In this document: positions 8,980-16,799 of the stretch, piece after piece | Layout of the letters: the number at the start of each line of letters is the position of its first letter | How positions within the stretch are numbered: position 1 is the first letter of the stretch | Assembly (NCBI GenBank): GCA_020624805.1 | Contig: JAHKVW010000116.1 | Coordinates: 1 to 34,722, forward strand | Direction: 5' to 3' | DNA length: 34,722 nt | From: a bacterium | Lineage (GTDB): Bacteria; Bacillota; Clostridia; Oscillospirales; Acutalibacteraceae | The notes under the pieces: generated by a model | Seen by the model: the letters and a program-made list of their open reading frames with translations, nothing else | What the model was told of the DNA's origin: nothing | The model's database searches: none | Translations under genes and position numbers: made by a program

Positions 8980-9280
8980 GTACAGGATCAATGTACGATT
9001 CCGACCGGATCGTCCAGATGAGAAAAAGGCTGCGGATTATCTCAGCTCTCTCGGCAAATCGAGAAATCAATTCATTGTTGATGCGGTAATCAATCAAATC
9101 CGAAATCAGGATCACGCTCCGCCGTTTTCCCTCAGCGATATCCGAAAGGTCGTCAGAGAAGAATTTCAGGCGACAGCGGTTTCGCCCCATACAATGGAGA
9201 CAGATAAGGCGAAGCCGGACAGCGATATGTCTGAGCTGGATCCGAAAGCGGTTCTGGATTCATTATCGATGTTCGATTGA
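8960..9280 (+). CDS. ParR-like ribbon-helix-helix segregation adaptor
   Basis: Overlaps parM-like 3' end by 20 nt; YRINVRFRPDRPDEKKAADYLSSLGKSRNQFIVDAVINQI is RHH-like; typical position after ParM. Confidence 0.65.
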   Translation: MRVVRNEYRINVRFRPDRPDEKKAADYLSSLGKSRNQFIVDAVINQIRNQDHAPPFSLSDIRKVVREEFQATAVSPHTMETDKAKPDSDMSELDPKAVLDSLSMFD

Positions 9281-9369
9281 GCCATAATGGCACAGGATTC
9301 TATGAGAGAAAGAACAGATCGTGCCATTTTGGCACAGAAGATATCATCTGTAAAAAGATACTCTATACA

Positions 9370-9430
9370 ACAGTATAAGGCAAACAGAATCCGTCCTGTA
9401 TCATCGCAGGGCGGGTTTGTCTTATACTGT
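9370..9430. promoter_or_regulatory. Candidate oriT / relaxosome hairpin
   Basis: acagtataaggcaaac (9370-9385) pairs with gtttgtcttatactgt (9415-9430), 15/16; inner ccgtcctg (9391-9398)/cagggcgg (9407-9414), 7/8; lies directly upstream of mobC. Confidence 0.45.
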
Positions 9431-9530
9431 AGCGAGCATAGGCTTTGTTACCACAAAACCGGAACATCTAACGACGAAAGGGGCTCATGCCCCTGTAACC
9501 CCAAAACTACAATGAAAGAAGGAATAATAT

Positions 9531-9848
9531 ATGATACAAAAGAATACAGACATCCATATCCGCGTCAGCGAGAAAGACAAGAAAGCCCTGCAACGCAATG
9601 CAAAGCGTGCGGGGCTTTCTCTATCCGCCTATCTTTTGATGTCCGGTATGAATCAGCCCATCCATGCGAAGCCGAGCAAGGCGCTTCACGACTGTTACAG
9701 CGTTGTCGTGGATCTACAGCAGACCTTCCGTCAGTCCACCGCGCGCTCTGTTGAACATCGGTTGAATTATCTCCATGACAAGCTGTTGGTTGTCTACCAC
9801 GGACAGGAGGCGGACAGCGGTGGGAACGACCAAGATCTGGGCGATTAA
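9531..9848 (+). CDS. mobC: MobC-like plasmid mobilization relaxosome protein
   Basis: MIQKNTDIHIRVSEKDKKALQRNAKRAGLSLSAYLLMSGMN, RHH MobC-like N-terminus; overlaps relaxase start. Confidence 0.8.
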   Translation: MIQKNTDIHIRVSEKDKKALQRNAKRAGLSLSAYLLMSGMNQPIHAKPSKALHDCYSVVVDLQQTFRQSTARSVEHRLNYLHDKLLVVYHGQEADSGGNDQDLGD

Positions 9849-11205
9849 GGATAGCCTGTCGCGCGTGCTGGACTACGCTTCCAATCCGAAAAAGACCGTC
9901 TATACCGATTTGCAAAAGGTACTGCATTATGCTGAGCAGGGTTCCAAAACCGTCAGCGATGAAGAGACCTGTTTTGTGACCGGTGTGAACTGTAACGCTG
10001 AGACAGCCTTTGATGAAATGCTTTCTGTTCAGCGGCGCTTCGGCAAGACCGGCGGTAACGTCGCCTACCATGCCTACCAGAGCTTCAAGACAGGTGAGGT
10101 CAGCCGTGAGGAATGTCATCAGATCGGTGTGGAGTTGGCAAAGAAGATGTGGGGCGACGAGTATCAGGTGCTCGTCGCTACCCACCTCGACACTCAAACT
10201 CTACACAATCACTTCGTCGTAAACGCCGTGAATATGTGGAACGGCAAAAAGTTCAACTGCAACGAGGGCGTGTACTGGCGGTTCCGATCACTGTCCGATG
10301 AACTATGTGCCGAGCACAATCTGACAGTTATCAAGAATCCGATGGGCAAAACGCCGCGCAGCATTTATTTCGCCGAAAAGAACGGCGATCCGACCAAGTT
10401 CAATCTCATGCGGCAGGCGATCGACTACGCTGTTGAACATTCTCTGAGCTTTAAGGAATTCAAAAGCATTCTGTCCAATCAGGGCTATGTCGTGAACCTC
10501 AATGAAAACCGCACCTACTGGACGATCCGCTCCGTTAACAGCAAAAAGAGCGTTCGTATGATCCGGTTGGGTGAGGAATACGGCAATCAAGAGATACAAC
10601 GTCGTATCTATGAAAAGTCTGACCGATCTGCATGGCAGCGCAATCGAGAATACTACGCCGAGCAAAAGGAAAAGCGGTATTTCCAGCCGAGGCGTATTGT
10701 GTTCCGAGGCGACTATAAAAAGACAAAGAAGTATACAGGGATATACGCCCTTTATCTTCACTATTGCTATCTGCTTGGCAAGCTGCCGAGATATCACCAG
10801 CGCAAGCCGCTGTCGCCGGAGATGAGAGAAGCATGGCGTCACTTGGACAGACTGTCCGATCAGGTTCGGCTGATTTCAAAGCGTGAATTACACTCGCTGG
10901 AGGATGTCGGCGGCTTTATACAAGAAACGGATTTTTCCATCAAAGAGGTCACCGAAACACGGCAGAAGATCTACAACAAGCTGCGGCGTTGTGATGACGA
11001 CGACAAGAGGACGGAGTTACTGTCCCGCCGAGATGACTGCACGACGCTGTTGAAACAGCTACGCAAAGAAAAGCGGATTGCCCAAACCATTATTGAGGAC
11101 AATCCCAAGATCAAAGAAAACATCCGTATCGAAACGCAGGCTATCAACAAAACCTACGGGTTGGATACAAAACAAAAATATCATACAAGGAGTTACGAAC
11201 GATGA
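9820..11205 (+). CDS. MobA/VirD2-family relaxase
   Basis: GTG 9820 with ggacaggagg RBS gives MGTTKIWAIKDSLSRVLDYASNPKKTVYTDL; HLDTQTLHNHFVVNAVNMWNGKKF is the relaxase 3-His motif. Confidence 0.92.
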   Translation: MGTTKIWAIKDSLSRVLDYASNPKKTVYTDLQKVLHYAEQGSKTVSDEETCFVTGVNCNAETAFDEMLSVQRRFGKTGGNVAYHAYQSFKTGEVSREECHQIGVELAKKMWGDEYQVLVATHLDTQTLHNHFVVNAVNMWNGKKFNCNEGVYWRFRSLSDELCAEHNLTVIKNPMGKTPRSIYFAEKNGDPTKFNLMRQAIDYAVEHSLSFKEFKSILSNQGYVVNLNENRTYWTIRSVNSKKSVRMIRLGEEYGNQEIQRRIYEKSDRSAWQRNREYYAEQKEKRYFQPRRIVFRGDYKKTKKYTGIYALYLHYCYLLGKLPRYHQRKPLSPEMREAWRHLDRLSDQVRLISKRELHSLEDVGGFIQETDFSIKEVTETRQKIYNKLRRCDDDDKRTELLSRRDDCTTLLKQLRKEKRIAQTIIEDNPKIKENIRIETQAINKTYGLDTKQKYHTRSYER

Positions 11206-12041
11206 CAAATATATCAATCAACAAACTACACGAATTCAAAGATCATCCCTACAAGGTGCTCGACAACGACGAGATGAACAGCCTGATCGAGAGTGTTCAG
11301 GAGCATGGCGTTATGTCGCCTCTGATCGTCCGACCTTTAGAGGGAACAACAGACCAATATGAGATCATATCGGGACACCGCCGCTTCCGTGCGGCACAGA
11401 AGGCAGGGCTTAGTGAAGTCCCTGCCTTAATTCGTCCTGTGAGCCGTGACGAGGCGGCAATCATGCTCGTAGACAGTAACCTCCACCGTGAGCATATTCT
11501 GCCCTCGGAAAAAGCCTTTGCCTATAAGATGAAGTATGAAGCGTTACGCCACCAAGGAACTTCGTCCCAACTTGGGACGAAGTTGCGAACAGATGAGTTG
11601 ATCGCGCAGGAGAACGGTGAAAGCCGCAATCAAGTTCAGCGCTACATCCGCTTAACCAACCTCATCCCAGAACTTCTCGACCTGATGGACGAGGGCAAGA
11701 TCGCTTTCTCCGTCGGCGTAGAGCTGTCATATCTCCCGCCTGAGATACAGCAGGATTTGTTCGAGATCATCGACCGTGAGGACTGCACGCCGTCCTATTC
11801 TCAGGCATATCGACTGCACAAAGCCTTCAATGACCATGTCCTGACCCGTGAGGGACTTTGGGCGGTAATGTCCGAGGAAAAGCCGAATCAGCGTGAACGA
11901 ATCGTCCTGCCTCGTAAGGCATTCGATGGCGTTCTTCCGAAAGGATACAGTAAGGAGGATGCCGAGGCATTCATTATGGACGCTATCAAGCACTACAATG
12001 AATATCGTCACCGAAAGTGCGATAGAGGGGTGAGCCGATGA
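11202..12041 (+). CDS. ParB/RepB/Spo0J-family protein
   Basis: HEFKDHPYKVLDNDEMNSLIESVQEHGVMSPLIVRPL...YEIISGHRRFRAAQKAGLSEVPALIR...AAIMLVDSNLHREHILPSEKAFAYKMK. ATGA overlap with relaxase. Confidence 0.92.
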   Translation: MTNISINKLHEFKDHPYKVLDNDEMNSLIESVQEHGVMSPLIVRPLEGTTDQYEIISGHRRFRAAQKAGLSEVPALIRPVSRDEAAIMLVDSNLHREHILPSEKAFAYKMKYEALRHQGTSSQLGTKLRTDELIAQENGESRNQVQRYIRLTNLIPELLDLMDEGKIAFSVGVELSYLPPEIQQDLFEIIDREDCTPSYSQAYRLHKAFNDHVLTREGLWAVMSEEKPNQRERIVLPRKAFDGVLPKGYSKEDAEAFIMDAIKHYNEYRHRKCDRGVSR

Positions 12042-12220
12042 GTATGGACACAAAGTTTGAATTCTCTGAAAAGACTCTCACTTCATTTGCAAAAGCATTG
12101 GTGCCGGAGATCAGAGCATTTTATCAAAGTGAAGAAGGTCAGCACTACTTTGAACGATGGCTCAAAAGACACCCGGAGTATTCCGATAACCCATCCGCAC
12201 ATTCGACAGAAAGCGCATGA
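12038..12220 (+). CDS. Small conserved-looking hypothetical protein (60 aa)
   Basis: ATGA overlap with parB-like gene; EGQHYFERWLKRHPEY C-terminus; lies in the tight relaxase-ParB-recombinase operon. Confidence 0.6.
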   Translation: MSMDTKFEFSEKTLTSFAKALVPEIRAFYQSEEGQHYFERWLKRHPEYSDNPSAHSTESA

Positions 12221-12276
12221 CATTTTATAATAAAACTGCCCCTTCCGAAGTTTGGGAGGGGCACGGAGGTGAAGCC

Positions 12277-13788
12277 ATGAAAGTAGTAATATATGCCCGC
12301 TTTTCAAGTCACAGCCAAACAGAGCAATCCATTGAAGGTCAGCTCAAGGTCTGCTACGATTACGCGGAGCAAAATCATTATACCGTTGTCGGTGAATATA
12401 TCGACCGAGCACTTAGCGGTACAAACGATAACCGCGTACAGTTCCAGCGGATGATCGCAGACAGCGACAAGCATACATTTGAGGCTGTCCTTGTATATCA
12501 GCTTGACAGATTTGCTCGTAACCGCTACGACAGTGCGATCAATAAAGCGAGGCTGAAAAAGAACGGCGTGCGAGTGCTTTCGGCAAAAGAGAATATCACC
12601 GACGACGCTTCAGGTATCCTCGTCGAAGGTGTTCTTGAAAGCATGGCGGAATACTACTCTGCCGAGTTGTCGCAGAAGGTGCAGAGAGGTATGAATATCA
12701 ATGCTCAAAAGTGTTTGAGCAACGGCAGTAATGCAGGCTTAGGATACCGTGTCGATGCGAACAGGCAATTCTATGTCGACGAGGATGAAGCCGCAGTCGT
12801 TCGGGAGATATTTGAACGATATGCAAAGGGCGAGACCAAAGCTGAGATCATACAGGACTTGAATCGTCGCAAAATCACTACCCCATTAGGTCGAGAATTC
12901 AACCAGAACAGTATTACCCGCCTTTTGAAAAACAGGCGCTATTTAGGAGTTTATATGTATAAGGGAACGGAAACGCCGGGCGGTATGCCGCGTATCATTG
13001 AGGACGATTTATTCTACAAGGTACAGGAGCGATTGGAGAAAAACAGGAAGGTTCCTGCGAGAGCTGTAGGCGACGGAGAATACCTCCTGACCACCAAATT
13101 ATTCTGCGGACACTGTGGAGAGATGATGGTCGGCTATTGCGGCAAAAGCAAAACAGGCAATATGTATCACTATTACATCTGCAAGAATGCCCGCAAGAAA
13201 AAGTGTGACAAAAAGATCATTCGCAAAGAACTGATTGAGGACAGCGTTGTAGCCGAGTGTCTGAAAATGCTGACGGATGAGAATATCCGCTACATTGCAA
13301 AAAAGGTCTCGGAGGAATGTAATAAGGATCCCGATAACCTGACTGTCAAGAGATTGAAAAAGGCTATTCGTGAGACGGAACACGCCATCGAAAATCTTTG
13401 GCGCGGAATCGAAAGCGGGCAGGGTGTAGATATGCTGATGGAGCGTATCAATCAGCGGCAGGCAGAGCTGGATTATCTGAAAGTTCAACTGACTGTTGAA
13501 GAAAGCAAAAAGGTCTATTTAACAGAACCGCAAATCTTAGCTTTCCTAGATTATGTCAGCGAAACTGCTTTTGAGGATGTCAACAAGAAGCGTGCCATTA
13601 TCAATATCTTTGTGAACTGCGTCTATCTGTATGACGATCACTATACGCTGATTCTCAACACCGGCAAGAAACCGGTATCAAAAGAAAACATCCCCTTCGA
13701 GGATATCAAAGCAGCACTAAACGCAGAAAACAAGCCCGTTTCTGACTGTTCGTCCATGTCATCATCTGCGCCACCATTAAAATTATGA
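12277..13788 (+). CDS. Large serine recombinase (resolvase/invertase N-domain, recombinase, zinc ribbon)
   Basis: MKVVIYARFSSHSQTEQSIEGQLKVCYDYAEQN; YQLDRFARNRYD; zinc ribbon FCGHCGEMMVGYCGKSKTGNMYHYYICKNARKKKCDKK. RBS cggaggtga before ATG 12277; ORF track starts at 12217. Confidence 0.95.
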   Translation: MKVVIYARFSSHSQTEQSIEGQLKVCYDYAEQNHYTVVGEYIDRALSGTNDNRVQFQRMIADSDKHTFEAVLVYQLDRFARNRYDSAINKARLKKNGVRVLSAKENITDDASGILVEGVLESMAEYYSAELSQKVQRGMNINAQKCLSNGSNAGLGYRVDANRQFYVDEDEAAVVREIFERYAKGETKAEIIQDLNRRKITTPLGREFNQNSITRLLKNRRYLGVYMYKGTETPGGMPRIIEDDLFYKVQERLEKNRKVPARAVGDGEYLLTTKLFCGHCGEMMVGYCGKSKTGNMYHYYICKNARKKKCDKKIIRKELIEDSVVAECLKMLTDENIRYIAKKVSEECNKDPDNLTVKRLKKAIRETEHAIENLWRGIESGQGVDMLMERINQRQAELDYLKVQLTVEESKKVYLTEPQILAFLDYVSETAFEDVNKKRAIINIFVNCVYLYDDHYTLILNTGKKPVSKENIPFEDIKAALNAENKPVSDCSSMSSSAPPLKL

Positions 13789-13834
13789 CGGAGGTACCGT
13801 AAAGGTGTCTCCGTCATAATCTTTTACGGCAGTG
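13771..13834 (+). repeat. Direct repeat copy 1 (recombinase 3' end + terminator)
   Basis: ccaccattaaaattatgacggaggtaccgtaaaggtgtctccgtcataatcttttacggcagtg; about 59/64 matches to copy 2; contains perfect 12-bp stem attatgacggag/ctccgtcataat. Confidence 0.85.
13782..13826 (+). terminator. Terminator of serine recombinase
   Basis: attatgacggag (13782-13793)/ctccgtcataat (13809-13820) then ctttta. Confidence 0.65.
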
Positions 13835-13838
13835 GCAC

Positions 13839-14364
13839 CATCAGGGACTCGAAGGCGAGCGTACCCTCAATATAAGCGTGAGCGCATATTGAGGGGCAAA
13901 ATGATCCGGTGAATCATTTTGAGCGAGAGCGTAGATCAACTTGGGGTCCCCGACACGCCCCGCGTGGTGGGGAGAGGAGGAGCCACGGAGCGAACAAGCC
14001 GTATCACGCCTGATACGGCGACTAAGCGAAGTGCGCGACGACGAGGTGTCGCTCCCAAGGCGAGGTAACCTTCTTCCTCCTAATATAAGCAATCGAGAAT
14101 AAATCCGAACACGCTGTAAATGGCAATATTTCGGTAAAATTCGGCTTATCAATCTTGGCAGGCGCCAGCCTGCCCGCGCTTTCTGCACCGAATTTTTCTC
14201 AAAATCTTGCTCATTTTCAGTCCAAAGGAGTTTTGACGGAGCAGATTTATGTCTGATCGCGGCAAAACCACAGCGAACCCTGACGGGTTCGCGAGGATTT
14301 TAACAAAGAGCAGGCGGAAATTTGCCTGTCAAAACCGGGTTCGGATTTGTTCTCGGTTGCTTAA
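13839..14364. other. Hairpin-rich noncoding segment (candidate structured RNA or ssDNA-active element end)
   Basis: Stems: ccctcaatat/atattgaggg (13864-13895), caaaatgat/atcattttg (13897-13921), gccgtatca/tgatacggc (13998-14019), 25-bp arms 14086-14110/14339-14363, aaaattcgg/ccgaatttt (14136-14196), ggcaggc/gcctgcc (14157-14174), gttttgac/gtcaaaac (14230-14335), gcgaaccc/gggttcgc (14273-14292). Confidence 0.6.
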
Positions 14365-14376
14365 CATACTGATGGC

Positions 14377-14439
14377 CCACCATTAAAATTATGAGGAGGA
14401 AGCGTAAAGGTGCCTCCGTCATAATCTTTTGCGGCAGTG
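14377..14439 (+). repeat. Direct repeat copy 2 of recombinase 3' end/terminator
   Basis: ccaccattaaaattatgaggaggaagcgtaaaggtgcctccgtcataatcttttgcggcagtg; no recombinase ORF upstream of this copy. Confidence 0.85.
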
Positions 14440-14606
14440 AGCCATGATTATCTGCACTAATCCCTGTTAAAACGATCCTTCACCGGTCTGCTTCGACAGC
14501 ATCCTCCAAATAAATTCCTTATTATTCCTTTAACACCTTGCACAGTTCGTCCGATTGTGATAGCATTAATTTATCAAAGATCCAATTTCGCAGAATGAGG
14601 GATTCT

Positions 14607-16616
14607 ATGTACTGTTATCACTGTATGACAAAACTGGAGGAAGGCGCTCAACACTGTTCCCACTGCGGACAGAGTACCGAAGTGCAGGTGGTGCCGCATC
14701 ACCTGCGTCAGGGCACCATCCTCAACAACAAATATCTGGTGGGCGACGCCATCGGCGAAGGCGGCTTCGGCATCACGTATGTCGGCTTCGATCTGAACCT
14801 TGAGCTGAAGATCGCCATCAAGGAATTCTATCCCAACGGCTACGCCAACCGCAACAATACGCTGGGCAATAACGTCACGCTGAATTATCAGCACGAGGGC
14901 GAGTACTTCAAAAACGGCAAGGAACAGTTCCTCAGAGAGGCGCAGAATATCGCCAAATTCTCTAAGGAAGACGGCGTCGTCGATGTGCGCGATTACTTTA
15001 CCGAGAACAACACTGCCTACATCATCATGGAATACCTGGAGGGCGATACGCTGGCGGCATATCTCAAAAAGCACGGCAGGATGGAGGCGCAGGCAGTCTT
15101 TCAGCTCATGCTGCCGGTCATGCACGCGCTTGACAAGATGCACAACACCGGCATCATCCACCGCGACATCTCCCCCGATAACATCATGTTTACCGAGGAT
15201 CACTCCGTGCGGCTGATGGACTTCGGCTCCGCCAGATACTTCGCCGAATCCGAAAAGAAAACCATGTCGGTCATGCTCAAGCCCGGTTACGCACCCTATG
15301 AGCAGTACAGCTCCAAGGGTGATCAGGGACCGTGGACGGACGTTTACGGACTGTGCGCCACGATGTACAAGTGTATCACCGGCAACACGCCCGTCGACTC
15401 TCTTTTGCGCTGTAAATCCGATACACTGAAAAAGCCTTCTCAAATGGGCATCGGTATTTCTCCGGCGCTGGAAGCTGTTCTGATGTACGGCTTGGCGGTA
15501 TTCCCCGAACAGCGGTGCCGCAGTATGAAAGAGCTCATCGGCTATACCGAAAGAGCATTCAGCTCCGGAAACGACATTCCGCCGCGGATGGCGGACGATA
15601 CCATATATCGCACCGCGGCGGCGGATGACATCCCCACGACGTCCCGTCCGCGACGCAGCTATGATTATGCTCCGCCGCGCCGTGAGTATCCCTACAGCGC
15701 TCCCAAAAACACCTATCGCGAACCGCCGCGGGAACAACCTCGCAAGAGCTACGCCGGACTCATCGCGTTATTTGTCACGCTCACGTTGATCGTGATCGGC
15801 GCGGTAGTCGTCTTCCTGCTGTTCGGACAGCAGTGGTTCACATCGGGTGACTCGACCTCCATTTCACAGTCGGGCGACACCGTTGTCGTATCCGACGTAA
15901 GCGGCAAGCTGCTCTCCGACGCGACCTCCGAGCTGGAAGGAAAGGGGCTGGTCGTCGCGACAAGAAAAGAGCTGAGCGACGACGTCGCCGAGGGCTATGT
16001 GATCCGCCAGAGCGTCAACGCCGGCAGAGAGCTCAACAAGGGCGATACAGTCCTGCTGTATGTCGCGTCAGCACCGTCAAGCAGCGATACAGACAGCGCA
16101 AACAACGCGGACAACTCCAATGACGCGGGCAACGACACGAGCGATCCGCCTCCGGCATACGCTTCACAGGGCGTCCTGTATAACACGCTTTGCAAAGAAT
16201 ATGTCACCCTGCGCTCATCCGCTTCGATGAAAGCGTCCGAGATCACCCGGATCCCCAAATACGCCGCTGTCGATCTCATCGCGTATGTGCAGGATTCCGA
16301 CTTCATGAAGGTCGGCTACAACGGAAAGATCGGCTATGTGATGGAGGCGTTCTTCACCGCGGAGAGTTCCGCGAACGGCAGATATGTCAAATACTGTATC
16401 GCCCGTCAGCAAGCCAACCTGCGCTCACAGCCGGGCAGTGACAATAACAACAACATCGCCTCTATCTACACCGACTCACCGGTCCGCTGCACCGGCAAAT
16501 CCGAGGATGTGAACGATCAGCGCTACCTCGAGGTGATCTATCGCGGTCAGACCGGATGGGTGCTCGAGGCGGTGTTCTCCGACACGATGGACGGTCACAC
16601 CTATAAGGGCGACTGA
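14607..16616 (+). CDS. Ser/Thr protein kinase with N-terminal zinc ribbon, TM, PASTA and SH3-like repeats
   Basis: CYHCMTKLEEGAQHCSHCGQ; GEGGFGITY, HRDISPDNIM, MDFGSARYF; TM LIALFVTLTLIVIGAVVVFLLF; PASTA DVSGKLLSDATSELEGKGLVV; two SH3b-like units. Start chosen at ATG 14607. Confidence 0.93.
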   Translation: MYCYHCMTKLEEGAQHCSHCGQSTEVQVVPHHLRQGTILNNKYLVGDAIGEGGFGITYVGFDLNLELKIAIKEFYPNGYANRNNTLGNNVTLNYQHEGEYFKNGKEQFLREAQNIAKFSKEDGVVDVRDYFTENNTAYIIMEYLEGDTLAAYLKKHGRMEAQAVFQLMLPVMHALDKMHNTGIIHRDISPDNIMFTEDHSVRLMDFGSARYFAESEKKTMSVMLKPGYAPYEQYSSKGDQGPWTDVYGLCATMYKCITGNTPVDSLLRCKSDTLKKPSQMGIGISPALEAVLMYGLAVFPEQRCRSMKELIGYTERAFSSGNDIPPRMADDTIYRTAAADDIPTTSRPRRSYDYAPPRREYPYSAPKNTYREPPREQPRKSYAGLIALFVTLTLIVIGAVVVFLLFGQQWFTSGDSTSISQSGDTVVVSDVSGKLLSDATSELEGKGLVVATRKELSDDVAEGYVIRQSVNAGRELNKGDTVLLYVASAPSSSDTDSANNADNSNDAGNDTSDPPPAYASQGVLYNTLCKEYVTLRSSASMKASEITRIPKYAAVDLIAYVQDSDFMKVGYNGKIGYVMEAFFTAESSANGRYVKYCIARQQANLRSQPGSDNNNNIASIYTDSPVRCTGKSEDVNDQRYLEVIYRGQTGWVLEAVFSDTMDGHTYKGD

Positions 16617-16717
16617 TCGGCACACTGACCTTCCTGATGATCCGACCTACCCGAAAAGCAATAATGTAAATGCTGTCGGGCGACAGCCTCCGCTGTTTTG
16701 ACAGAGTAAATATTTTT

Positions 16718-16742
16718 CGGCGGGAGCAAGCCCCCGCCCTAC
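16718..16742. repeat. Solo end of GTAGGG-type palindromic intergenic repeat
   Basis: cggcgggagcaagcccccgccctac resembles the right end cgggaggagcaagcccctcccctac at 23400-23424. Confidence 0.6.
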
Positions 16743-16751
16743 AAAAAGATA

Positions 16752-16791
16752 ACCCCGCTGCCATTCACTCGAATGACAGCGGGGTCTTTAT
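16752..16791. terminator. Bidirectional terminator between kinase and PRTase genes
   Basis: accccgctg (16752-16760)/cagcggggt (16777-16785) with inner cattc/gaatg. Confidence 0.75.
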
Positions 16792-16799
16792 CATGTTGA

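Noticed and set aside
13833-13853. tRNA 3'-end-like string (reverse complement ttcgagtccctgatggtgcca)
   Set aside because: Spacing from the T-loop-like TTCGAGT to CCA is two bases short of a tRNA end and no matching 5' T-stem precedes it; probably fortuitous.
13841-14188. 115-aa minus-strand ORF in the hairpin-rich segment
   Set aside because: R/S/P-rich translation, spans perfect hairpins, no RBS; better explained as structured noncoding sequence.
14574-15737. 387-aa minus-strand ORF
   Set aside because: Antisense to the kinase gene, low-complexity V/H/D-rich translation typical of antisense of GC-rich coding DNA.
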